This document shows positions 11,746-23,272 of a DNA stretch of 64,000 bases, one piece after another. The first letter of the stretch is position 1. Each line of letters begins with the position of its first letter. The position numbers and the translations under genes are program-made. Origin of the DNA: Forficula auricularia (lineage: Eukaryota; Arthropoda; Insecta; Dermaptera; Forficulidae); NCBI GenBank assembly GCA_024734495.1, contig JALMQS010000099.1, positions 71,057,335 to 71,121,334 of the forward strand. The letters run 5' to 3'. The notes beneath the pieces are model-generated. The model saw only the letters and a list, made by a program, of their open reading frames with translations, ran no database searches and had not been told where the DNA came from.

Positions 11746-12250
11746 CCTTGCACCAACACCACAATCTCATTAATTATCTTCTTTTGCATTAATCATGATA
11801 TAAACATGTTTTTCTATAGAATCGATTCCAAAGATGATCGCTGAGTGTTACTAAAACTGTATTCATACTACCGCTGACGTGTCGTGTTAAAGCGCGTAGA
11901 CGAGAACGTCAGCTGACGTGTTAACACGACAGTTGTTCTTTGGTTGCTACAAGGAATACATATTTATTTATTTAATTTACTAAAAATTTATTTAATAACT
12001 AACTGTGAGGCCCGGCTTCGGCGGCCTTCTTGCTAACCAAGGGACTAATTAAAATAATTGATTAATTTTTGTACTCGTCAGCTGACGTGTTAACACGAAC
12101 CGTTATAGCGTATTGTGAATGCGCCTTAACACAGAGCTGGAATTGCTTCTAGGAAAACGTTTTTCTTTAAGCCCATTAGTTTCAACTTTAATTATATATT
12201 ATATAAAAAAGACATAGATTAATGCATAATGCATTTTTTTTTGTTTATAG

Positions 12251-15200
12251 ATATTCTCAGAATTGATAATCTCTGGAATTTAAAATCATTGTAAAGCTTC
12301 AATTATGTTGTAATTTTATTGAAAGATTGAAAATTTAGAAGAATTAATAAATCTGAAAGAACTAGATTTATCATTTAATAATATTGAAAAATTAGAAAAT
12401 TTGAATCATCTTATTAATTTAGAAATATTTATAATTTTTGAAAATAGAATATCTCATGTGGAAAATATTGAAAACTTAAAAAATTTAATTATAATCAATT
12501 TCGGAAATAATCATATATATGATTGGAATTGTGTATATATTTTGTAAATTTTTATTAATATAGATTAATTGAGTATATTTGAGAGAGGAATTAAAACTAT
12601 TTGATTTTAGATCAAATATTTAAATGAATTTCAAAATTGAAAAAAGCATTAAATTTAGCAGGAAATCCTTGCTTTGAAAAATCTTATTTTTTTGAATATA
12701 TTATATGCCTATTGCCTAATTTAGTATATTACGAGTATAAATTAATTACACCTGAACAAAAAGAAAAATGCCTTAAAACTTTTTAGGTAAGTTTAATTCT
12801 CATTAATTAAATATATTTCAGTTCTATAAGAGCATCGCGCCTGTCCCTGAAGATCCCTGGTTCGGACCGCGGTGTTTATAATAAACAATTTCTTTATTCG
12901 CGCATTTAATTTAATTGATAATAATTGCCTTTTAGTTGAGGCCTCGTTGTGAAAATAATTTTCGATCTCGGGTGACAGGGTGTTTGAATGTATATTTTAT
13001 AGTGTCATAAAGTTATTGAAATTGAGAGATTTACTTATAATATTGAGATAAAGACAGAAGACCTGTGCCAAACAATTTTGCACCCTCTAGTAAGTGTATT
13101 TGTATCTTGAATGCAAAATAAAATTTAAAAAAACTTCATTTGAAATAAAGTAATAGTATTAATATTGTTAAAGATAATAAAATGTTTTTAGTGCAAGTTT
13201 CCCTTGGGAAGTGCACTTTTTTCATGTCTTTTTCTACTTAGCTGAAATTAGCCGTTTTTGATAATTTTTTTCCTTATTCATTAAAGGATAGTTTAAGCTT
13301 CAAAGTGGGAGCAGCTTATTTAAAAAGATTTTAATTATAATTAAATTAATCAAGAAAAATAATTTTACATTAAATTATTAATTAATATCATGTTTCACCT
13401 AATACCTACACCACTTTCTAAGTAAAATTTTAAATTATTAATATAGGCTTATATACTATTTACGACAGTTATGATTAAATAATCACATCTTAAAACAAAC
13501 AAACAAAAGTATTCAAAAATCAATTTCTAGATTTTAGCCCAAAGTTAGCGTCTCCGGAATTTCATTCTTGGAACTCAACTTCACCCACTATCAAGGCCGG
13601 ACCTTAGATCCTGCGAAATACGGCCGCATACTACGCCAACTGAAGTGTGTCGCCAACTAAGATATTGTTTATTAATCCATTACACCCACTACACGTTTAT
13701 TTTCATTGGGGTGGGGGCCCAAAATATTGTTGGTTTACAGTTAAAAAATGTCTAGGACCGACTCTGACAAATTTCTGCATCCAACATACTACTTACACGA
13801 ACAAACACACATGAAAAATTGCCTATATTGCTTTGAATCATTTTAAGATGAATTAAATATAAATACAAGTTAATAACCATAGAATTCAGGCAAGGACATA
13901 TGGGAGCAAAGGAGAAGGAATAAAGCTCTAGCCTCTCCTTGTCATTATGGCTCTTTGCGTCTCTATGGTCTCCCCTAGGGTGCTGCATTGTTGGCATAAA
14001 GGACCGATTATGGACAGAGGGAAAATTATTTTATTGTAAAATAAAACATATAAATATAAATAAGTATTTAAAGAATAAATAAATAAAAACTTAGGTACTT
14101 AATTATTTTATTTCCATATTTAGTGTTGAAGCAATAAAGATGAATGAAGAATTAGTCATTATAAATCATCATAAAGAAGAAGCTCTTACAAAATCTAAAG
14201 AAAGGGAATTTTACAACCGGCATTTGTTGACGGTTTTATTGATGATGAATTTTATTATTCTCTTTTTTGAAAATGATCCTGAAGGAAATGCCTTTTCATC
14301 GATGAATGATGACAATAAAGAGGCACATATGACGAGTAAGTTATTTATTTTTATTAAGATATATTCATAACATCATTTTTAAAACACGGGGTCCATTCGA
14401 TATCAGAGCGCTAAGCCCATCAGCTTTAAGCTGCATTTCTATACTCCTTTCAATCCATATATAATTCTTCTTTGTAGACCATACTGATTCAGATTATTGG
14501 CTACTATTATTATTTAGGACTAGTGATCGATGTTTGGATGTCCGTGTGCTGTGATGAATGAAAACCAAAGCCTACTTGATTGTATTGTATTGTGTTCAAG
14601 GCTCTCAAAAGAACGTTACCTGATGATCGGAGCGGTAGTCTGCAATACCACTTCTCGAGATGATAGACTCTAGCCTTGCATAACTAAGAGTATGAAGATT
14701 TCACTACTTTTATATCAAATTTCAACTTTAGAGTTCAAGAGCTCCCTAAATTTTTTTTATTTTCTGAATTTTCATTTGGAACATAAAAAGTCAAAATCGA
14801 ATCAGTTATTTATTTTGAAAATAAACAAAACATCTTTCCACCAAAATAAACATTCCAATACTTTCTGTTCTCGAGATATCTTGACCACAAAAATAATAAA
14901 TTAAGCAAATATTAGGATGAATCCAATACTCGGGACCTCCAGGCGATTCTTTCGTCGAACCTATTGAGCAATTTTAAAAACATATTGCACGTACACTAAA
15001 ATGTCGTTGTCCTTATTCCATGTTTTTCACTAATTTAACTTTCAGATTAAGGATAAACATTGGTCAAATTTGTCAAGAAATTTTTGGATAATGACTCAAA
15101 AGTTATGAAATTAGAACAAATGAAATTAAGGAATTTGAAACAGCGTTTATGGAAGCTAAAGAGGAAAGCGATCAACAAACCAGGAGGTATTTTTATTCGT

Positions 15201-17340
15201 TAATTAAATTTATGTTTTATTGAATCATTTCGAATGTAAATATAAAATTCAGAATTTATAAATTAACAAATATTTTTTTGCAACGAAATTTTCTCTGGAG
15301 AGAGACGGACTGGTAGAAACTTTAATTGAATGTAATGGAAGGTAGTCCAGAGGTAGTGAGGAAAGAAAATTTACACACAGTCAAATAAGGTGTAATTTAT
15401 TGAATCCTTCCTCCTTCTCTTTCAAAAACCGACGTTTCGGAGGATTTTTCCCTTCCTATTTTTTTTTCCTATGCCTTTGTTAAAAATGGAAGAAAGTTTT
15501 TGAATACTACTGTGGAGAGAAGAAGGCAACATTTTATTTGTTTCATTCATTGAACCTTTGAAACCCCGAAGAAGGAGGGGCAAAAATCCTCCGAAACGTC
15601 GGTTTGAAAGGAAAGGAGGAAGGATTCCAATAAATACACCTTATTTGATATGTGTTAATTTTTCTTTCCTCACTACCTCTGGGCTGCCTTCCATTACATT
15701 CAATTAACAAATATAATTCTTTGTTGGAACATTAAACGGTAATAAATATCTTAATATTCATAATCAGGGGTGCCTCCCCCCCCCCATTTTATTCACTTCT
15801 AAAGAATTAGAAGAGCTTTTATTTATTACCTTTTGTTTAAGTTATAGGACTTGACTGTTTTTATTTTTAGCATAATATAATGCTAAAATGCAACAATTTT
15901 CAAACCATGCTTACTTTTATAGGCATAATGTTAGATTTTTTCTGGGAAAAGTGATTCACATATGGCCTAGTGGAATAGTTAAGTTTATTCTGGCTTAGGA
16001 ATTAGAAAAGAAATCAGAATCAGCTAAAGATCTAATTATTGCCCATTAGATATAAAAGCCCGTATTTGATTAAAAATATTTAATGGTTTTAGCATTTTCG
16101 AATATTATATTGAGAAAAATGTAATTTATTCTTCGAAACTAAAAGGGTAATGGATCAAATATCTAATGAAATTGAGAGATGTTTCTAAATATATGGATCG
16201 AATAGATTTTTTAACTGAAGATTTCATTACCTTAATTGAAGATTCAACGCAACAAGTTATGAATAAAGAAATTATTATTAAAGAGCAACTTGAGGTGAGT
16301 TTTTATATTTTAGATATCAATTCGAGAAAAATAATTTAAGAAACTAATTCATTATTAGACTAACACAATATTAAAAAGGTTTTTGTTAGAATTCAATTTT
16401 TATGGAAATTATTTAGATATCTAATAATATTTCGAAGATTTTTCGGGATAGAACACACACATGCTGCAAATAAATCTGATTTTCTATAAGTACACGTTAA
16501 CAAGTGTAATTCAGAATCACTTTAGTCATTAGGCGATATAGAAAATAGGGGCCAAAAAGTATTTTTCAAAATTATAAACTATTTGAGATTTGATTCGTAA
16601 AATTTTTTCTCAATTATCATCAAGCAGATGACAAAATCTTAAAAATACATCTATTAAATAAATAAATGTTCACTTTTATAATATTTTACAAAATGTTTTT
16701 CATCAATGGATTATTATTTCGAGTTTGATTTTCAGAATAATTTTTTCTTTTCTTTTTTAGAAGTGATATCAAATTTTGAACGTAATTTATTAGATCTTGT
16801 AACAACATTTATTGAAAGTATTCAGGCAAGTTTTTCCTCTATTCGAGGATTCGAATGGATTTGTAGAATTTTTAGGAAATGAAACAACAAAGTTTCAAAA
16901 TGTTATTATTCTCAGGTCGATGAACTGACTTTGATATTTCTGACGATTTGAAGCAGGTATATTTGATGTGCATTATTCCCAAGTCAGAATTATTATATTA
17001 TATTTTAAAATAATTAAATAGATATTTGCAGATAAAGAAATATTAAATAATGCAATGACATCAACACGGAAGCACATTTCTTAGTAATTGATACTAGGGA
17101 AGACAGTATTATTAAAAATATAAAATCCTGGGCCGAGTGAATTAATTAATAATATAAAATTGTAAATATATATAATATATAATCTATATTAATATATATT
17201 TGCCAATTTATCTTTATTTATCTTTGTTTTAGGGAGGAAATAGAAAGAAATCGAAGAAATTACGTGAAATAAGACATTTCTTTGATCTTCAAGGAGAAGA
17301 ATTTGATCAATTGACAAATACTGATAGTTTTTCAACGTAG
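12251..17340 (+). pseudogene. DRC3: DRC3, copy 2: exons 2-9, frames broken
   Basis: Exons by alignment to copy 1: 12251-12532, 12611-12786, 14124-14335, 15046-15186, 16093-16294, 16761-16956, 17032-17161, 17233-17340. Lesions include a lost G in exon 2 (CATTGTAAAG for CATTGGTAAAG), another lost A in the next line of exon 2, several shifts in exon 3, an altered start of exon 4 coding (TTTACAACCGGC), a lost base at the exon 7 acceptor, and GGGCCGAGTG for GGGCCGAGG in exon 8. Splice sites are mostly kept. Lesions are almost all small indels, with few substitutions, which is unlike ordinary pseudogene decay and resembles uncorrected long-read sequence. By position this copy follows exon 1, so it may be the real gene with base errors. 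Confidence 0.85.
15328..15710. mobile_element. Foldback element, copy 2 counterpart of 3455-3838
   Basis: Same inverted-repeat element in DRC3 intron 5, with several small indels in both arms. The hammerhead-like core is altered to CCGAAGA at about 15566-15572. Confidence 0.75.
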
Positions 17341-18479
17341 CTCAGAGTTGGGGTTTCAATTTAGATTTTTGATTTTTTTTAATTGTATATTATATTATTT
17401 TAGAAATGATAGGTATTTTGAATATTTTTTAGTATTTATAAAGAAAAATTCAAGTAAAAGTAAAATAATTATACTTTAATTAAAACTTACTAATTAAAGA
17501 ATGAGAATTACATATATAAAATAATTTCTATTATACATTTCATTTCATCATTTTACTTTTTTTTTAATGATTCTAAATAAAGGCCAAGACCTTTTTGAAC
17601 ATAAGGTTGAGAAACAGTGGCGACAAACACTTCAAGATCTCCTTCTCTATTATTTAACAATGCTTCAATAGTTGGACGACGTATCAGTGTTTTTGTCATT
17701 TGTCGTGCAAAGGCTAAAACAGTTTATTTTTGTTAAATAAATTTACATATTTTAATATGTATGTATGTGTATATAATTATATACTCTATATACCTGGAAT
17801 TTTGTTAATATTAGCAAGATAGGCTTCAGCTTGAGCAATCTTTCCAGATTTATTAGTAGTTACTTCATCCACTAATCCAATTTTTGAGCCTCTTCTGTGG
17901 TAAACATTTTCCCAGTAATCAATGCTGATTCCGCGTGTCTTCTTGGAAGAATATTAAACATGGATCCATAAACCTAAAATTGTATATAATTTATTATCAT
18001 CAAATTCGGACAGAAAAGAAGAAAGAATAACAAATTATAATTTTTCTAAGCTTATAATTTGTAGTATTATTATGACTTTTGTCTTCATACATGGTCGTTA
18101 GAACCCCGAAATGTTAAGGTAAAAATAGAAGTTTTACAGGATATAAAAATGAATATGCAATTTCGAAAAGGGCACATCTCGCATATTTTGACAAATACAC
18201 TTTTTCATATAAATGTAACCTAAAAGCTTCTGCACCTACTATTCTCGAAAAAGGCATTACTTTCTGGTAATAATTTTACTGTCCCAAAATTTAACTCAAA
18301 AATAAATTTTATATATTTTACACTGCTTTAGAAAATAGGTTTTTTTTATTCGGCGAGCATTTTCAATTTTCAGACATGTGCCCTTTTCGAAATTGCATAT
18401 TCAAATAAACACTCTATAAAAATTTAATACAAAAAATACTCTATTAGAAAAAGCAATCTGGCCATTTGGGAGGTTGTCT

Positions 18480-18842
18480 CTTTTTTTTTTTTTTTTTTAA
18501 TGATATTGATGTGAGAAGGAGATAAATCTCAGAAGGTGCATCCCCTAAAGGCCTGTATGGGCTGGCCCCTCCATCGTGAAAAGAAAAGAGTAGAAGGAAA
18601 GAAGCCGGAATCACGAGCCGAATCTCAGAAAGTTAGATACAATCCAATTTTACTAAGTTTTAAGGGCTTCGAGCAGTGGTAAATTCTCAGCGCGATAAAT
18701 TAGGTTAAATTTATCTCCCACTTAATTTGTATTACCCGACCCTATACTTACAGAAAAAATATTATCTGGGTATAGCAGGAATCGAACCCGAGACCTCCGG
18801 GTTGCCAGCCAGAGATGCTGATCATTACACCAGGGAGGCGGA
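18480..18842 (-). mobile_element. tRNA-derived SINE (family 1), copy 2 counterpart
   Basis: Same insertion as 6627-6980, with small indels. B box GGGTTCGATTCC is intact on -. Confidence 0.8.
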
Positions 18843-19149
18843 CTCCTACTCCTAGGAGTTATCTATACTCCCTAACCTCCTCAATGTTACAGAATAATAA
18901 AAGTAAATGACACAACAATTTAATTACCATTGTGGCGCAACAATCCCTAAACGTGTTTCATTCAATCCAATAGTGAATTTAGGGCCTAACATAATACGAT
19001 AATCGCAGCTTATAGAAAGAAGACAGCCACCTGCAGGACTATGGCCCTAATTAAAAAAGAAAATGTAAAAAACAAAAACAAACAACTTATAAAAGTGTAT
19101 CTCGTTATATATTGATGATTTATAAGTTGACGATTACAAACATAGCTAA

Positions 19150-19455
19150 GTTAGTTAAATGAATTTAACTTTAAAGGACATCAATATTAGTTGAAATATT
19201 TTTACATTGCATATCAGGGCTTAAGGGTTTGGCTACTGGCCCGGCAAGCTTAGTTAGCGCTTGGGTTTGATTCCTAAGGGGACGAACCTCCCTGATATGC
19301 AATGTAAAAATATTTCAACTAATATCTATGATGTCCTTTAAAGTTAAATTCATTTAATAATATTATATACTGGGTTGATTTTTTGTAATAATTTCCATCT
19401 TTTTTCAAAAAAGACACTCAAAAAGATACTTAAATCTTTGTTTTCACTGTAAATA
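19150..19455. mobile_element. Hairpin insertion private to copy 2
   Basis: Absent from copy 1, where CATAGCTAGTTAGATTG is continuous. The arms TTAAATGAATTTAACTTTAA... and their complement (to about 19358) pair over about 70 bases around a 90-base loop. The loop contains a tRNA-like stretch (AGCTTAGTTAGCGCTTGGG then TTTGATTCC). AGTTAG flanks both sides as a possible target duplication. The segment after the hairpin (19359-19455) is also missing from copy 1. Confidence 0.75.
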
Positions 19456-20460
19456 GTTAGTTAGATTGAAAATTATTTGAATTTTTTAATAGATAACTAA
19501 AACTCACATCTAATCTACAATAGAAAGAAGGCAGTAAAATTCTATTTAAGATTTAAATAATTTTCCCGTAAATGTTGTTTCGTCAAACAAAAAAATCTAA
19601 TGAAAACAAAAATACATAAAATTAAATGAAAAAATAAAAAATAATTAAATAAGAAATCATATTTATTAGAATCTATATTGTTATATAATTTTTAAATTTT
19701 CAAATGACCAGAAGAATAAAAAAATGAATATTTTAAGGATGTGTTGTTTTCGAAAAGTTCACCTTTCTCTGAATAATTTTTTTTTCAAGATTCTAAGATT
19801 TTAAAATTTTCAAAAAATTAACATTGATAAAATTTACCTCAGGCATGTTGAAATATTTGAAAAAGCCAATCTGTTTTTATTTAAATTTATTTTTCTGAAA
19901 AGTTATCGAAAAAAATAGATTTCGAAATATTAATATTTAATATTTTTTAAAAAAATTATTTTAATGTAAAAGTAGAATAAAAATATAAGTTACGTTGATA
20001 AGAGCAACGGTCGCAAATGGAGCTCCATAAAGTTTTAACCAAATATTTTTTAAAGCGTTGTCCAGAATTTTCTCACTCTATCTGGATCAAATTTATACAT
20101 TTCCATTATGTCCAATCCTGCGCTGAATACTTTATCATTTGCTCGCAATGAAAATAAGAACAATTCATTTCATATTTGGAAAATATTTACAAAATTGGAG
20201 TCTCGCTAAGCTCGCCAGTTAGAGCAGCCTTAATAATAAACATAAATATAATAAACTATTTAGAAATTTATTTTTTATTTAATCATCTTGAAAAAAATTA
20301 TATTTTCTTCATTTTTGAACAAGAAATTTTAAAAATCCAACTAGTTTTCCCTACAAAACAACAAAAAAAAACAAACAAACAAAAAACATTTTGGCAAATC
20401 TTGGGAACGAACTTTCTACGACTTTCTGTTCATGAATTATCATGGATAACGAAAAAAATC

Positions 20461-20465
<5 letters not shown>

Positions 20466-20493
<28 letters not shown>

Positions 20494-20670
20494 GGCTTTT
20501 CGGCCTTTCTAGCCATAAGCCTAATTACGATACTAGTTATATTTTTTTTTTAAATTTGTCTCTACCCCCGGGTCAGATTTAGCTGATACCTCGAGTCGGA
20601 TTCGAACCCGGGTCCCCCGTTAGCTAGCTGTCATGCTACCGCCTAGCCTATTCCGACCCCCCCCCCCCCC
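20466..20670 (-). mobile_element. tRNA-derived SINE (family 2), complete
   Basis: Poly(A) tail (T-run at about 20466-20493 on +), GGCTTTTCGGCCTTTCTAGC body, B box GGGTTCGAATCC on -, G-run head. Flanked on both sides by a target duplication of A-rich sequence ending TCATGA (20452-20464 and up to 20690). Confidence 0.85.
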
Positions 20671-20690
20671 AAAAAAAAAAAAAATCATGA

Positions 20691-21330
20691 TTGAAAATGA
20701 TTTTTCTTCACATCCTTGAAGAATTTAAATACCATATTTTAGTGATTGTTCTAATTCACCTATTCATTTTATATCCTGACCACGGGAAAGCTTCTGTTTT
20801 TAGATTTCTCCCTTTATTAATGTATCAAGCTCTATCAGTAAGCCAAATTTCAGCATTCTAGGGTCATTGGATTTCCACTATATGTTAATCAACCCTATAA
20901 ATTTAGCCCCTTCATTTTAGAATCTGAAGAAGGGAAAGTTTCGCTTTTTCGATTTTTCCCATTAATTGTACCCCAAACTCTACCAGAATGTAGCATTCTA
21001 GGATCACCGGAAGTACTCTAGATTTTTGATGAGTGAGTGAGTGTTAAAAATGGCACTTTTCAGAATTAATAACTCAAGAACTATAATAGATTTATTCATG
21101 AAATTTGGGATTCTAGATGTTCAATGGGGTCTTATTCGACCTGCAAAATTGCAAGTGTATAAGTCTAATAGTTTGTGGTCGAAAGTAGCTCGAAATGGTT
21201 CGTGTAAATATACCCATGGCCTGGTGCGTCGCCCTTTCTTTTCCGAACTTGGCTCAGTGTGTCTGGATTTCTTCTAACATAGTATACAAAAGAGCATTTA
21301 TCTTGTGTAATCTGTTAGGTATTATATCTT
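20691..21330. other. Unassigned repeat-like sequence
   Basis: Contains a partly repeated block (AGCATTCTAGGGTCATTGG at about 20853 and AGCATTCTAGGATCACCGG at about 20992, about 140 bases apart). A 78-codon open frame at 21041-21277 has no recognisable family and I do not call it. Confidence 0.4.
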
Positions 21331-21339
21331 TTTGCATCC

Positions 21340-21990
21340 TTTTAATAAAAAAATATGGTGTGGCCATCTCTTAACTTTACCATACACCCGACCACCTTTC
21401 CCGTCATTTCAAAAGCTGATTTTTATATTTTTATATTGAAAATTCCCTAAAAGGCTAACTATAATATTTGGTTCAAATCGGACAGAGTTCAAATTTTTAA
21501 AAACCCTCTTTCCACTAATTTTTTCACACAAAATCTAATCAGCTCTTCTTAATCTCAAAATAAAATTTCGTTTCGATACCTTCATAGGATTTGATCGAGG
21601 GGTGAACCGCGACCTAAAATCGTGTACACCTACTTCCACTTTCTTTTCCAAGTAGAAAACAATCTAATGAATTCCAAAGTAATTCCAAATAATTCCAAAG
21701 ACGGTGTACACCTAATTCCAATTGTGGGTCTCCCCTCGGTTTTGATCTTAGCGTACATAAAATTTTGTAACATATCCACTCACGAATTAACTCACTATTA
21801 AATATTTTGACAAAATAATTAATATCTCTCAAAATATAACTTTTTAGATGTTCATTATAATAGTTTTATTGTAGTCCGAAACGCCGTGAATTCGCTGTTT
21901 TTTTATCAAAATAGTTTCAGCCTTTTTTTGAAATATTTCGAAAATACGAAGCAAAAAAAACATTTTATTCATGCACCAATATACCGTATA
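21340..21990. mobile_element. Truncated relative of the 39-41.6 kb foldback element
   Basis: It shares with 40905-41592 the order GTGGCCATC..., CTTTACCATA..., AAATCTAATCAGCTCTT, TTTGACAAAATAATTA, ATCTC...AAATATAA and ATATTTCGAAAA. It corresponds to the right arm only and is strongly diverged. Confidence 0.6.
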
Positions 21991-22104
21991 GATAAGTAAA
22001 AAGCATCAAAAGGCTTTGAGCAATGGGCCTTCAAACATCGTTTACTTAACCTGATCCAAAATGCTTCAATATTTTTGTACACTAGTTCACTAGTTCATTA
22101 TTTC

Positions 22105-22350
22105 GTCGACTTAGAGTATAAACCTGCTAACCCACAAAAAGGAAATTTTACAGGGCAGAGAAAAAACAAACAAAATTTAATATTGTTGTTAAGGGAAGAA
22201 ACTATTTTTCACATTTTTTTTCTACAACTTACGATGGTAATTTTAAGTAGCAGTTTTACTTAGACGATGCTGCATCTCTTGTTCTTTCGAAGGGTATTAA
22301 TATGTCATATATGATAAAAAATGGATTTAGCAGGTTTACACTCTAAGGCG
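22105..22350. mobile_element. MITE with GTGTAAACCTGCTAA ends
   Basis: Left end TATAAACCTGCTAAC and right end TTAGCAGGTTTACACTC are inverted repeats around about 210 bases. Sister copies: 25192-25440 and a partial one at 26292-26480. The right end also recurs at 28675-28710. The outer flanks contain ATATATCGTCGCC or GGCGACGAT, probably part of the ends. Non-coding. Confidence 0.75.
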
Positions 22351-22499
22351 ACGATTTACATTTAATTCATTCTTCAACAAGGAAAAGAATAATTTCCACT
22401 GGTGAAAAATAATGGCAAATATTCACCACTTTTTATTGTAGAATGATATTAATTTCAATTGAAAAGTTTTTGTTTTGCCGAGAGTAGCAGAGTTGTTGA

Positions 22500-22865
22500 T
22501 TCACAAAGAGAAACAAAGAGGTTGTACTCTGCTTGATGCAAATAAACATACACCAATATACATATATCGAAATTATATATCTGTATATATATTATTTATT
22601 TCTTTTTTGTTTTTTAATTCTATCTGCCTATTCAGCTGAGAAAGATGGAAAAATTTTAATATCCACGCGATACTGATCCCATGAAAAATAATATTTACCT
22701 ATAATTAAAAAGACTGATGATGAGGGCCAAACCTTCGAAACTATAGTCTTAAACAAATAAATAATATATATAACAGGTATATAATTTCGATATATATATA
22801 TATATGTGTGTATGTTTATTTGCATCAAGCAGAGGACAACCTCTTTGTTTCTCTTTGTGATATTA
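22500..22865. mobile_element. Foldback element with CTGCTTGATGCAAATAAACA arms
   Basis: The left arm (about 22508-22585) and right arm (about 22785-22862) are reverse complements: CACAAAGAGAAACAAAGAGG, then TCTGCTTGATGCAAATAAAC. The interior holds a hammerhead-like motif (22711-22749). The same family appears at 24060-24790, 34430-34480, 38785-38890 and 45030-45112. Confidence 0.8.
22711..22749 (+). ncRNA. Hammerhead-ribozyme-like motif (canonical core)
   Basis: Canonical CTGATGA (22714-22720), stem II GAGGG...CCTTC with loop CCAAA, GAAA (22737-22740), then CTATAG giving a self-complementary ACTATAGT stem III, and GTC ending at 22748. Stem I is weak here. A decayed sister on - at about 24617-24643 keeps CTGATGA and TATAGTC but has lost GAAA. 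Confidence 0.6.
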
Positions 22866-23044
22866 ATTTCCATTGAATTATATATTTTTTCGACAGTATC
22901 AACTAGTATGATGTGAATTTGAATTTTTTTTTTTTTTTATTTAGAGAAAGTGGTGTAGGTTTTAGGTGAAACATGATATTAATTAATAAAGTAAAGGGTG
23001 TGTAGTTTCACAGTGAATGAAATAAAACTCAAAGAGGTTTATAC

Positions 23045-23087
23045 AAACTCAATATATTTCGGATTATTAGTCCATCATCAGGAGTTT
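23045..23087 (-). ncRNA. Hammerhead-ribozyme-like motif (minus-strand twin)
   Basis: Exact reverse-complement twin of the motif at 23146-23188, in the left arm of the palindrome: AAACTC, CTGATGA (23081-23075), stem II, GAAA, ATATAT, T, GAGTTT. Confidence 0.7.
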
Positions 23088-23145
23088 ACAGGTTAAAACT
23101 AATAATAATTGAACGGGCGATCAATTATTATTAGTTTTAACCTGT

Positions 23146-23188
23146 AAACTCCTGATGATGGACTAATAATCCGAAATATATTGAGTTT
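23146..23188 (+). ncRNA. Hammerhead-ribozyme-like motif (best example)
   Basis: AAACTC (23146-23151), CTGATGA (23152-23158), stem II with GGA...TCC (GGACTAATAATCC), GAAA (23173-23176), self-complementary ATATAT stem III, cleavage triplet ATT ending at 23182, and GAGTTT (23183-23188), which pairs all six bases with AAACTC as stem I. All core positions are canonical. Activity is inferred. Confidence 0.7.
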
Positions 23189-23272
23189 GTATAAACCTCT
23201 TTGAGTTTTATTTCATTCACTGTGAAACTACACACCCTTTACTTTATTAATTTGAGTTATGCATTTACTTAC

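Larger units (their letters stand above)
17556..20142 (-). pseudogene. ECI1: ECI1, copy 2: exons 3-6, frames broken
   Basis: Exons on -, by alignment: about 20142-19994, 19050-18930, 17974-17796, 17712-17556. Compared with copy 1, the exon 3 acceptor region reads GCGAG/C instead of GCAG/GC, exon 5 has lost a T in the T-run of its middle, has TCTTTCC for TTCCTTC, and lost bases near its start, and the stop region of exon 6 has a changed T-run. The conserved SPAGG and NETRLG codons of exon 4 are present. It is next to ECI1 exons 1-2 (23273-23577), so by position this is the continuation of the full gene. Confidence 0.85.
11872..20670. repeat. 8.8-kb duplicated segment, copy 2 (indel-rich copy)
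   Basis: This is collinear with 1-8487. Nearly all differences are 1-3 base gains or losses, many in homopolymers, spread evenly over exons and introns. It has one private insertion (about 19150-19455). The right end is the complete end of a SINE whose target-site duplication (a run of A then TCATGA) appears on both sides (20452-20464 and ending at 20690), so copy 2 keeps the original junction and copy 1 is the truncated one. DRC3 exon 1 lies just left of it and ECI1 exons 1-2 to its right, so this copy sits in the complete gene context despite its broken frames. Confidence 0.95.
22983..23250. mobile_element. Perfect 130-base palindrome with hammerhead-like motif on both strands
   Basis: Arms 22983-23112 and 23121-23250 are exact reverse complements by eye, around an 8-base spacer (ACGGGCGA). 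Each arm carries a hammerhead-like motif, so one copy reads on - (23087-23045) and one on + (23146-23188). It lies in ECI1 intron 2, right beside exon 2. Such perfect arms mean a very recent insertion or an inverted-read artefact. Confidence 0.9.

Noticed and set aside
12251..17340. A second functional DRC3 paralogue
   Set aside because: Frames are broken in almost every exon, while introns are as similar as exons; a paralogue under selection would not look so.
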